29,618 bases of DNA, from positions 1 to 29,618 of the forward strand of contig CBDUVZ010000022.1 in NCBI GenBank assembly GCA_965370805.1, read 5' to 3'. Within the stretch, counting starts at the first letter, position 1; every line of letters starts with the position of its first letter. A program made the position numbers and the translations under genes. This stretch comes from CBDUVZ01 sp965370805. Its GTDB lineage: Bacteria; Hydrothermota; Tepidihabitantia; Tepidihabitantales; Tepidihabitantaceae. This document shows positions 8,995-16,310 of this stretch, in pieces. The notes under the pieces were generated by a model that saw only the letters and a program-made list of their open reading frames with translations, was not told the origin of the DNA and searched no databases.

Positions 8995-10101
8995 TTACGG
9001 TTTCAGGAACCTGCCGTTCCGGTGAATCGGCTTGCCGTCGCCGTAGACAGTGAAGTCCTTGCGGGTGTCGCAGACCATGTCCCAGTGCAGGCCGGATTTG
9101 TTCTTCCCGCCGCTCTCGGGCAGGGACGCGCCGACCGCGATGTGCATCGTGCCGCCAATCTTCTCGTCGAAGAGGATATTGCGGGTGAACTGCTTGATGC
9201 CGTAATTGGTGCCGAACGCAAGCTCGCCGACAAAACGCGCGCCTTTGTCCGAGTCGAGCATGGCATGGAGATAATCCTCGCCTTTGTCCGCTTTCGCGTC
9301 CACAACCTTGCCTTTCTTGAACACGAGCCGGACGTTCTCGACCGCGCGGCCGCCGTAGACCGCGGGGAAGGAATAGCGGATATGACCTTCGGCCGAATTC
9401 TCAACCGGGCCGGTGAACACCTCGCCGTCCGGGAAGTTCTCGTGGCCGTCGCAGTTGATCCACTTGCGGCCGGCAACGTTGAAGCTCAGGTCGGTATCCG
9501 GGCCGGCGATGCGGATGGTCTTGAGCCGACCGAGGAAACGACAGATACGGGCCTGTCGCTTCGATACTTTCTTCCATTCCGCGACCGGGTCCTGCTTGTG
9601 GAGCAGGCCGGCGCGGAACACGAAATCCTCATACTCGGACAGGGACCGGTCCGCGTCCTGGGCCGCGGCATGGGTCGGGAACTGGGTACCGCACCAGTGC
9701 AGGCTGCCGGTCGATATCCGCTTGAGCATCCGGTCCATCAGCGGCTTCCGGGCGGCGCGGGACAGGGCGATGCGCTTCGGGTCAACGCCAGTCATTTCGC
9801 GGGTGTTCCAGCCGCCCCAGAACGACACCCAGCAGTCGGTCTTCTCGAACTCCTGCTTGACGAGCGGCGAGATGTAGGTGAGCTGGGCCTTCGTGGCGTG
9901 GGTGAAGAACAGGCGGCTGGTTTCGGGCAGGCCGACGCGCAGGTAGGGCAGGCCGCCGGCCTTGAGCGTTTCGACGTAGACCGCTTTGATCAATCCTTCG
10001 GCCAGGGCGGATCCTTCGATGCGTGTGACGTCGCCTTTCTTCACACCCATGCTGTAGCGGACGAGGACGCGGGCGAGTTTCTCGATTCTCGGGTCAGTCA
10101 T
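8995..10101 (-). CDS. Aminopeptidase, M29 family (AmpS/AmpT-like), copy 1
   Basis: A 368-residue metallo-aminopeptidase of the thermophilic M29 type, usual size about 370-410. It would release N-terminal residues from peptides in the cytosol using two metal ions. The family core is visible near the C-terminus: GEVFTGPVE, VGELAFGTNYG, LFDEKIGGTMH and HWDMV supply the Glu, His and Asp metal ligands. The start is the ATG at 10101 (MTDPRIEKLARV), because GGAGG lies 6 bases upstream and the paralogue begins the same way. The in-frame extension upstream to 10212 translates a repeat element and is rejected. It follows its paralogue at 10216-11316, with only a repeat between them, which looks like an old tandem duplication. 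Confidence 0.9.
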   Translation of the reverse strand: MTDPRIEKLARVLVRYSMGVKKGDVTRIEGSALAEGLIKAVYVETLKAGGLPYLRVGLPETSRLFFTHATKAQLTYISPLVKQEFEKTDCWVSFWGGWNTREMTGVDPKRIALSRAARKPLMDRMLKRISTGSLHWCGTQFPTHAAAQDADRSLSEYEDFVFRAGLLHKQDPVAEWKKVSKRQARICRFLGRLKTIRIAGPDTDLSFNVAGRKWINCDGHENFPDGEVFTGPVENSAEGHIRYSFPAVYGGRAVENVRLVFKKGKVVDAKADKGEDYLHAMLDSDKGARFVGELAFGTNYGIKQFTRNILFDEKIGGTMHIAVGASLPESGGKNKSGLHWDMVCDTRKDFTVYGDGKPIHRNGRFLKP

Positions 10102-10114
10102 CATGAACCTCCAG

Positions 10115-10215
10115 AAGAAAAAAACACAAAGGCACCAAGAACACAAAGTATCCGGAATTGGTGAAAGCCCGGCATTTTCCTGCTTCGTGCTCTTTGTGTC
10201 TTCGTGGTTCATTTC
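10115..10215. repeat. Family B repeat copy B1 (GTGTCTTCGTGGTTCATT type), imperfect palindrome
   Basis: The left arm (AAACACAAAGGCACCAAGAACACAAAG-like) and the right arm (CTTTGTGTCTTCGTGGTTCATTT-like) are imperfect reverse complements around a centre of about 40 bases. It fills the whole gap between the two aminopeptidase genes. Its right end touches the stop codon of the upstream gene (10216-10218). On the minus strand the junction reads ATGAGAAATGAACCACG. Confidence 0.8.
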
Positions 10216-11316
10216 TCATATCTTGAACCTGCCGTCTTCGTAGATCAGTTTTCCGTCGGCCCAGGCTTTGCCGGGCTTCATGCTCCTTATCATATCCCAA
10301 TGAATGGCGGACTTGTTGCGGCTGCCGGAGTCCGGGTATCCGGCCCCGACTGCGAGGTGAATTGTTCCGCCGATTTTCTCGTCGAAGAGGATATTGCCGG
10401 TCGGCCGGGTGATACCGTAGTTGAGCCCGAACGCAACTTCGCCGAGGGTGCGGGACCCCTCGTCGGCGTCGAGCTGGCTGAGCAGGAACTCCTCGCCCCG
10501 TTCGGCCCGGGCGGAGACGACTTTGCCGTCCTTGAACTCGATATCAATACCCTCGACCGGGTGGCCCTGGTAAACGGTCGGCACATCGTAGCGGATACGT
10601 CCGTTGACCGAGTCTTCAACCGGGGCGGAGAAAACCTCGCCCGAAGGGAAATTCGCCTTGCCGTCGGAATTAATCCACTTCCTGCCCTTGACCGACATGG
10701 TGATATCCGTGTCCGGGGCTTCGAACCGGAGTTCGGAAACGGTGTCGAGGAAGTCGACGTACTGCTGCTGTTCCGCTGAGACTTTCCGCCAGGCGGCAAT
10801 CGGGTCCGGTTCGTGAATCAGGCAGGCGTGAAACACGAACTCCTCATACTCGGTAAGCGACATCCCGGCAAGTTGGGCCGACGCGTTGGTCGGGTACTGA
10901 GTGAGGCAGGACTTGAGTTCGCCTTTCGCTCTGCGCTCCATCAACCGCTCGAACACCGGGCGGGCAGCACGGCGGGTAAGCGCGGGTTTCTTCGGGTCGA
11001 CGCCGGCGAGCGCGGTCAGGTTCTCGGCGGCGCGGACGTAGAGCCGGGCCGCAATCCGGTCAACCTCGAACAGCGCAGTCTCGGGAAGGTAAGCAATCTG
11101 CTCGTCGGTGCCTTCAGCGTACAGGATTTCGGTCAACTCCGGGTACACGGTACGCACGAAAGGATGGGCGCCGGCCTGGAGCGCACGGCGGTAGACCGCA
11201 CGGAGCAACGGCATCCCGGCCGGTTCGCCCTGCAGGCGAGTCAGGTCCCCGGGCCGGAGCGCCAGGCTGTAGTCGACGATGACCGCAGCCATCCTGTCAA
11301 TCCGCGGGTCGGTCAT
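10216..11316 (-). CDS. Aminopeptidase, M29 family, copy 2
   Basis: A 366-residue paralogue of the neighbouring M29 aminopeptidase, starting MTDPRIDRMAAVIVDY with AGGAGGA close upstream of the ATG. It has the same ligand-bearing blocks: GEVFSAPVE, LGEVAFGLNYG, LFDEKIGGTIH and HWDMI. The two proteins align along their full length and diverge mainly in the N-terminal half, so they may differ in substrate preference. It begins 24 bases after the MFS transporter stop, so co-transcription with the upstream genes is possible. Function is predicted with good confidence. The peptide specificity is not readable. Confidence 0.9.
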   Translation of the reverse strand: MTDPRIDRMAAVIVDYSLALRPGDLTRLQGEPAGMPLLRAVYRRALQAGAHPFVRTVYPELTEILYAEGTDEQIAYLPETALFEVDRIAARLYVRAAENLTALAGVDPKKPALTRRAARPVFERLMERRAKGELKSCLTQYPTNASAQLAGMSLTEYEEFVFHACLIHEPDPIAAWRKVSAEQQQYVDFLDTVSELRFEAPDTDITMSVKGRKWINSDGKANFPSGEVFSAPVEDSVNGRIRYDVPTVYQGHPVEGIDIEFKDGKVVSARAERGEEFLLSQLDADEGSRTLGEVAFGLNYGITRPTGNILFDEKIGGTIHLAVGAGYPDSGSRNKSAIHWDMIRSMKPGKAWADGKLIYEDGRFKI

Positions 11317-11339
11317 GGTTCCTCCTCAGGCAGTATCAC

Positions 11340-12767
11340 TCAGCCGATGTCGCGTCGGCGGGCGGCAACGAAGCCGATGAGACTCGCGGTCACCACGAGC
11401 ACGCCGATGGCGAACAACAGTGTACGGTTGGCCGCGATGCGAGTCAACTGGCCGATTGCCAGGGCGGTGAGTCCGAAAGCAAGGTGCATCACCCATTCGC
11501 GATTCGAGAAAACCCGACCGCGCATCGCCGCGGGCACCGATTCGTGGAGCAGCGTGTCCATGGCGATATAGACCGGCGACAGGGCACAACCGGCGACGAA
11601 GACGACCGCGGCGACCTGGACCGGCGATTCAATCCGGGCCAGGACCACAATGCACAGGCCGATGACGAGGTACGCGGCGAGAATCACGCTGTGCCGGGGC
11701 AGTCGGCGGCCGACCGCACCGTAGGCGAGCGCGGACAGGAGCAGACCGACCGAGCCGACACCCGCGATGATGCCGACCCCGCGCGTGCCGAGTTCGAAAC
11801 CGGCGCCTTGAATCAACGGCACGTAGAGAATCAGGAACCCGGCCCCGGCCACGACCAACGCGATGGTCGAGCAGTAAACGAAGAGCACCGCCGGTGTGCG
11901 GATTGCGAGTCTCCACCCGTCGGCCAAGTCGCGGAAGAAACAGGTAAGTCGGGCGCGGATGGATTTCCGAATCTGTGTCCATCTGTGTTCATCCGTGGTT
12001 TGTACGGTCCGCTCAGCGGCCGGCAGCGCGCGCTCCAATCCGCGATAGATCAGCAGCAGCCCGACGACCGACACGACGTAAGTGACCGCGTCGAGATAGA
12101 AACCCGCGGTCCAGGAAGGACGGATGCCGAGTCGGTGCCAGCCGGCCCAGTCGACGATGAAGCCGCCGGCGACCATGCCGCCGAGGGTGGCGACGCGGCC
12201 GGTGAAGTTCGTCAGCGAATTGGCGGCGAGCAGATTGCCGCGGTTGCGGTCGGGCCCGGCATCGACCAGTCCCGGCAGAATCGACAGGCGGGCGGTGTTG
12301 AAGAACAGTCCGCAAAGGAACACGGCAAAGGCGACGGTGAGGGCGAGCGGCAGGCTTGACAGCCGGAGCGCGACCATCGGCAGCGCAAGCACGAGCAGGA
12401 CGCGGGCGGCGTCGCAGGCAATCATCATCCGGCCCCGGTCGGAGCGGTCGATGAGCACGCCGGCGACCGGCGCGAACAGCACGGTCGGCAGGGCCGCGAC
12501 TACGGACAGGGCCGCGATTGCACGGCTCGAATCGATGCCGGTCCGGCCCGCAAACCAGGCGCAGAGCGCGAGCAGCGCCATGTAGTCGAGCTTGTCGCCG
12601 AACAGGGAAACCGACTGGGTGGCGGCAAAGACCAGGAACCGCGGCTTACGCAGTACGGCCCGCAGCCCGGTTGGATTTCCGGTAATGCCGAATGCCGAAT
12701 GCCGATTTCCGAATTCGCACTTCTGCATATCCTCTGGATTCGACATTCGATACTCGACATTCTTCAT
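11340..12767 (-). CDS. Major facilitator superfamily transporter with repeat-derived N-terminus and loop insert
   Basis: About 12 membrane segments in two six-helix halves mark an MFS permease, with the signature-like loop VLIDRSDRGRMM after helix 2 or 3. The recognisable protein begins near LRAVLRKPRFLVFAATQSVSLFGD. The first 34 or so residues from the ATG at 12767 translate a family A repeat (for example ECRMxN- and RHSAFGI-like strings). That ATG lies 4 bases after the glycosyltransferase stop, with GAGG almost touching it, so the true start is uncertain. Residues about 256-271 in the central cytoplasmic loop translate a family B repeat (TTDEHRWTQIRK). Substrate unknown. The MFS_3/enterobactin-exporter-like subgroup is a weak guess. 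Confidence 0.85.
   Translation of the reverse strand: MKNVEYRMSNPEDMQKCEFGNRHSAFGITGNPTGLRAVLRKPRFLVFAATQSVSLFGDKLDYMALLALCAWFAGRTGIDSSRAIAALSVVAALPTVLFAPVAGVLIDRSDRGRMMIACDAARVLLVLALPMVALRLSSLPLALTVAFAVFLCGLFFNTARLSILPGLVDAGPDRNRGNLLAANSLTNFTGRVATLGGMVAGGFIVDWAGWHRLGIRPSWTAGFYLDAVTYVVSVVGLLLIYRGLERALPAAERTVQTTDEHRWTQIRKSIRARLTCFFRDLADGWRLAIRTPAVLFVYCSTIALVVAGAGFLILYVPLIQGAGFELGTRGVGIIAGVGSVGLLLSALAYGAVGRRLPRHSVILAAYLVIGLCIVVLARIESPVQVAAVVFVAGCALSPVYIAMDTLLHESVPAAMRGRVFSNREWVMHLAFGLTALAIGQLTRIAANRTLLFAIGVLVVTASLIGFVAARRRDIG
11960..12002. repeat. Family B repeat copy B2, inside the MFS transporter gene
   Basis: A single arm of the CGAATCTGTGTCCATCTGTGTTCATCCGTGGTT type, lying in frame within the MFS coding sequence. 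It encodes the loop between the two six-helix halves. There is no opposite arm, unlike intergenic copies. Confidence 0.85.
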
Positions 12768-12768
12768 T
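12683..12768. repeat. Family A repeat copy A1, at the MFS transporter N-terminus
   Basis: AATGCCGAATGCCG units on the left and ATTCGACATTCGATACTCGACATT on the right flank a near-palindrome CCGAATTCGC at 12708-12717. It covers the apparent start of the MFS gene. Confidence 0.85.
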
Positions 12769-12770
12769 CC

Positions 12771-13949
12771 TCAGCGGCCGTAGCGCGGGCAGGGGAAACG
12801 GTCAAGCAGTTCGCGGTACAGGCTCTCGACCCGGTCGGTGATGTGCGGCCACGAATAGGTGAGCGCCTTGGCGCGGCCCGCTTTGCCCATGCGGGCGCGC
12901 CGGTCCGGGTCCTTGAGCAGGCGGACGATTGCGGCCGCGATGTCGCCCAGGTCACGGGGCTCGACCAGCAGTCCTTCGTTGTTCTCGGTGCCCATTACCT
13001 GGCGGTAGCCGTCGATATCGGAGGCGACGACCGGCCGCCCGGTTGCCATCGATTCGAGCAGGACGATGCCGAAGCTCTCGTTGCCGATTGCGGGCGAGCA
13101 GTAAACGTCGCAACTCGCGTAGTACCGGGGTCGTTCCTCGCTCGGTATCAGCCCGGCCCAGTGGACGTGGTCGGTCAGCTCCTTGTCGAGGTACTGCTTG
13201 TAGGAATAGCCGAACAGACCGGTTCCGACGATGACAAGCTGGACGTCGGGTACCGCCCGGACGATTTCGGGCATCGCCATCAGCAGGTACTTCAGGCCCT
13301 TGCGGGGTTCGAACCGGCCGAGGAAAAGAATCTTCGGCCGGCCATTGTCGAACTGCGGCATCGGCTTCGCGTCCGGTTGGAAGAAATTGACGTCAATGGC
13401 GTTGGGGATAATCCGGTAGTCGCCGTGGAAATAGCGTCCGGTCGAGTCGCGCGCCCGTTCCGATACCGCCACCAGGCCGTGGATCATCTTGAAGTAGGGC
13501 TGGATCAATGGTTTGAGCACGGCGTAGGCGAGGCTCTTCTCGAAGTCGGCGTGGAAAGTGAACACGTTGATTGCACGCGAGGCACGCAGGGATACAATCG
13601 GCAGCGACGGACCGAGCGTGCCGTGGATGTGGACGATATCGAACCGATTCCGGTCGAAGTACTTCTTTACCTGGTGGGTCGGACGCCAGGCGGTCGGGAC
13701 CCGGGCGAAAGACTTGTTGGTCCGGATGATGAGGCCGCGGCCGACCCGGAACACGTGCTCTTCGTCCGGAACCTCACGCAGGGTTTCAACCGTCTTGCCG
13801 CCGAAAGTCGATGTCAGGACCTTGACAGTGTGACCGCGCCGACGCAACTCGGTCGAGAGGTAGTGGACATGGTCCGGAATGCCCCCGATGTACGGGTAGT
13901 AGTTGTCGGTCACCATGCATATCTTCAGACGCTCCGCTCGGCGGCCCAA
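12771..13949 (-). CDS. Glycosyltransferase family 4 (PimA/MshA-like)
   Basis: A 392-residue GT-B retaining glycosyltransferase. The N-terminal fold starts at LKICMVTDNYYPYIGGIPDHV, with the glycine pair typical of the acceptor loop. The C-terminal donor domain has LGRFEPRKGL (Arg212, Lys217) and the EX7E motif, Glu291 to Glu299 in ESFGIVLLE. It would move a sugar from a nucleotide donor to a lipid or glycan acceptor at the cytoplasmic face. A TTG at 13949 is used as start, with GGAAG 5 bases upstream. The ATG at 13916 is an alternative. It lies 9 bases after the cyclodeaminase-family gene and 3 bases before the MFS gene, which suggests one operon. The acceptor cannot be inferred. Confidence 0.88.
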   Translation of the reverse strand: MGRRAERLKICMVTDNYYPYIGGIPDHVHYLSTELRRRGHTVKVLTSTFGGKTVETLREVPDEEHVFRVGRGLIIRTNKSFARVPTAWRPTHQVKKYFDRNRFDIVHIHGTLGPSLPIVSLRASRAINVFTFHADFEKSLAYAVLKPLIQPYFKMIHGLVAVSERARDSTGRYFHGDYRIIPNAIDVNFFQPDAKPMPQFDNGRPKILFLGRFEPRKGLKYLLMAMPEIVRAVPDVQLVIVGTGLFGYSYKQYLDKELTDHVHWAGLIPSEERPRYYASCDVYCSPAIGNESFGIVLLESMATGRPVVASDIDGYRQVMGTENNEGLLVEPRDLGDIAAAIVRLLKDPDRRARMGKAGRAKALTYSWPHITDRVESLYRELLDRFPCPRYGR

Positions 13950-13958
13950 CTGGTCTTC

Positions 13959-14945
13959 CTATACCATTTCCAGCCAGCGGCCCTTCTTCAGTCGCTTCGC
14001 CTTCCGGTAAATCCTGTCTGCGGTAGTCAGGTCCTGGACGCCCAGACCGGTCGAATCATAAACCGTGATATCGTCGTTCTTCACGCGGCCCTTCTGCCGG
14101 CCGGCCACTACCTTGCCGATTTCGGCGGCAATCTGACGCCGGGTGATGACCTTCCGGGCCAGCGGCACGTTGATCTCGCCGGAATGGCTCGCCTGCTCCC
14201 AGTCGTCAATCACGATCCGGCCCTTCTTCAGCAACTGCGGGTCGAGTTCCTGCTTGCCCGGCGCGTCGGCGCCCATCGCGTTGATATGGCAGCCCGCTTT
14301 GACCCAGTTGGCCTTGACAATCGGCTTGCGCACCGGGGTTATGGTCGAGATCACATCGGCATCCGCTACACAATCCTGCACCGACTTCGCAACGTAGAAC
14401 TTGACGCCTGCGTACTTGCGCCGGTAGCGGCGGACGAAAGCCTGGGCCACAGGTTTGCTGATATCGAAAGCCCTGACCATTTCGATCTTCCGGACTCTCA
14501 TAATCGCTTCGAGCTGGGTGTCGGCCTGTGCCCCGGCGCCAACCAGCGCCAGCACCTTCGCGTTCTTCCGGGCGAGGTACTTGGTGGCCACCCCGGCCGC
14601 CGCGCCGGTACGCATCGTCGTAATCCAGGTCGCATCCATCACCGCCCGGGGGAAGCCGGTGCGCGGGTCAATCAGCACGTACGTTCCCATCACCGAGAGC
14701 ATTCCTCTCCGGGTGTTGTTCGGATGGACATTCACGACTTTTACCCCGGAGATATTCATCGGCGGGATGTACGACGGCATCACGCGGATGTCACCGTTGT
14801 GTTTGGGGTAGAACAGGTAGACCTTGCACGGCATGTCCACTTCGCCTTTGCCGAAATGGCGGAAAGCGGTCTCCACCGCCTTCAGCGTGTCGTCCATGGT
14901 CAGAATCCTCTTCACCTGGCTCATACCGAGGAACAGCGTTTTCAT
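13959..14945 (-). CDS. Ornithine cyclodeaminase / mu-crystallin family dehydrogenase (alanine dehydrogenase-like)
   Basis: A 328-residue NAD(P)-binding enzyme of the OCD/mu-crystallin family, at the normal family length. Visible features are Lys69 in the substrate region (SGVKVVNVHP), Arg112 in TTMRTGAA, and the Rossmann motif VGAGAQA at 135-141. A later DSTGLGVQD segment is the conserved family tail. Members include ornithine cyclodeaminase, archaeal alanine dehydrogenase and related imine reductases, so the exact substrate is open. The strong ribosome site GGAGG lies 5 bases before the ATG. It is 9 bases upstream of the GT4 gene and 39 bases downstream of the M16 peptidase stop, so it may head the small operon with GT4 and MFS. 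Confidence 0.88.
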   Translation of the reverse strand: MKTLFLGMSQVKRILTMDDTLKAVETAFRHFGKGEVDMPCKVYLFYPKHNGDIRVMPSYIPPMNISGVKVVNVHPNNTRRGMLSVMGTYVLIDPRTGFPRAVMDATWITTMRTGAAAGVATKYLARKNAKVLALVGAGAQADTQLEAIMRVRKIEMVRAFDISKPVAQAFVRRYRRKYAGVKFYVAKSVQDCVADADVISTITPVRKPIVKANWVKAGCHINAMGADAPGKQELDPQLLKKGRIVIDDWEQASHSGEINVPLARKVITRRQIAAEIGKVVAGRQKGRVKNDDITVYDSTGLGVQDLTTADRIYRKAKRLKKGRWLEMV

Positions 14946-14984
14946 AATCGCCTCCTTTGATTCCGCAGCCGTTTCCGGCCGGAC

Positions 14985-16298
14985 TCAATCGGCCAGCCGG
15001 CCGACGGCTTCTTCCAACTCTCCGGCGGCTGCCGGACCAACCGCGCCGGCACTGTAGCCGCCCGCGCTGAAAAGAACGTCAACCAGCCCGTTCACTTCGT
15101 CCAGTTCGAGCCTGTCGTAGGCGGCCAGGGTCTCATCAGCCGTCAGCAACCGACCCAGCAGGTGGTGAGTCCGGACCAACCGCATCATCCGGTTCGTCGT
15201 GCTCTCCATTCCAAGGAGAACCGAACTCCGGACCATGGTGCGCGCCCGTTCAAACTCCTCACTGCTCAACTTCTCCCGGCGCAGCCGGACAAGCTCTTCA
15301 CCCAATGCCGTCATGCACCGGTCCAGCTTGCGGTGGTCGGTAACGAAGCAGACTCCCGCGAGTCCGGAATCCCCGTACAGGTCCGCAAAGCTGGACACCG
15401 AATATACCAGACCCTCGTCCTCACGCAAGCGATGAAACAGCCGGGAGGACATGCCGCCGCCGAACGCCGTGTTCAGGACCGCCAGCGCGTAACGCCGGTC
15501 ATCCGGAAACGGAAACGCCGGCCGGGCAAAACAGAGGAAGACCTGGGACAGATCCTTCCTGGTCTCGGAGAGGACCCGGGGCCTGGCGGCACTCGCCGGC
15601 CTGCGCGGGACGCGGCCGCGGTCCTCCCAGTCCTGCAGCACGTCGGCCAGCTCCGCGGCAAGCTCCTCGTGCCGGACGTCGCCGGTTGCGACCACCACCC
15701 CGGACCCGGAATGATACCGCTCGCGATAGAGCCGTGCGAGCATGTCGGCATCGATCGCCTCGACCGCGTCGAGCAGGCCGACAACCGGCACGCCGAGCGG
15801 GTGGTCGCCGTAGGACGCCTGCAACATCAGGTTGGTTGAGCGGGAATCCGGGTCTTCCTGCGCGGTCCGGATCTCCTCGGCGATGACCCCTTTCTCCTTG
15901 GCGAGTTCGTCCGGGTCGAACGCCGGGGCTCGGAGCATGCCGGCCAGCAGCCGGGTCACCGGCAACTGCTGCTCGCCGGGAAACCTGCCGTAGAAACAGG
16001 TCATTTCCTTGTCGGTAAACGCGTTCAACTCCGCGCCGAGCGACTCGGCGGCGATGCTGATTGCTTTCGCGTCCTGCTCCGGGGTTCCCTTGAAGACCAT
16101 GTGCTCGACCAGGTGAGCCAGGCCGGCGCGACTCGCGGGGTCATCGCGGCCGCCCAGTCCGAAAGCAAACCCGAGCGCTACCGACCTGACGTACGGCAAC
16201 CGCTCGCTGATGAAAAGGAAACCGCCGGGAAGGACGGTTGTGCGGATATGATTGCCTGCCGGGGCGGCACGGTCGGCGTCCACAGCCCCGGCAGGCAC
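14985..16298 (-). CDS. M16 family zinc peptidase (processing-peptidase-like)
   Basis: A 437-residue inverzincin peptidase. The inverted zinc motif HLVEH is at 62-66, and the third ligand is Glu142 in AEEIRTAQED, 76 residues on, as expected for active M16 subunits. A second, non-catalytic M16 half follows (about 230-430). There is no clear signal peptide, so a cytosolic role is more likely. The start is a GTG at 16298 with a weak AGAAG site, 12 bases after the pnp stop. Known: in many bacteria, for example Bacillus with mlpA/ymxG, an M16 peptidase lies just downstream of rpsO-pnp. The same order here supports orthology. Confidence 0.92.
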   Translation of the reverse strand: MPAGAVDADRAAPAGNHIRTTVLPGGFLFISERLPYVRSVALGFAFGLGGRDDPASRAGLAHLVEHMVFKGTPEQDAKAISIAAESLGAELNAFTDKEMTCFYGRFPGEQQLPVTRLLAGMLRAPAFDPDELAKEKGVIAEEIRTAQEDPDSRSTNLMLQASYGDHPLGVPVVGLLDAVEAIDADMLARLYRERYHSGSGVVVATGDVRHEELAAELADVLQDWEDRGRVPRRPASAARPRVLSETRKDLSQVFLCFARPAFPFPDDRRYALAVLNTAFGGGMSSRLFHRLREDEGLVYSVSSFADLYGDSGLAGVCFVTDHRKLDRCMTALGEELVRLRREKLSSEEFERARTMVRSSVLLGMESTTNRMMRLVRTHHLLGRLLTADETLAAYDRLELDEVNGLVDVLFSAGGYSAGAVGPAAAGELEEAVGRLAD

Positions 16299-16310
16299 TT
16301 TATCTTCTGC

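Noticed and set aside
8899..10164. A 421-codon open frame on the plus strand
   Set aside because: Antisense to the M29 aminopeptidase. It begins inside family C and ends inside family B repeats.
10102..10212. N-terminal extension of the first M29 aminopeptidase (MNHEDTKSTK...)
   Set aside because: It translates the family B repeat. The ATG at 10101 has the ribosome site and matches the paralogue.
12699..14960. A 753-codon open frame on the plus strand
   Set aside because: It is antisense to the MFS, GT4 and cyclodeaminase-family genes, which have clear motifs. Long antisense frames are expected in GC-rich DNA.
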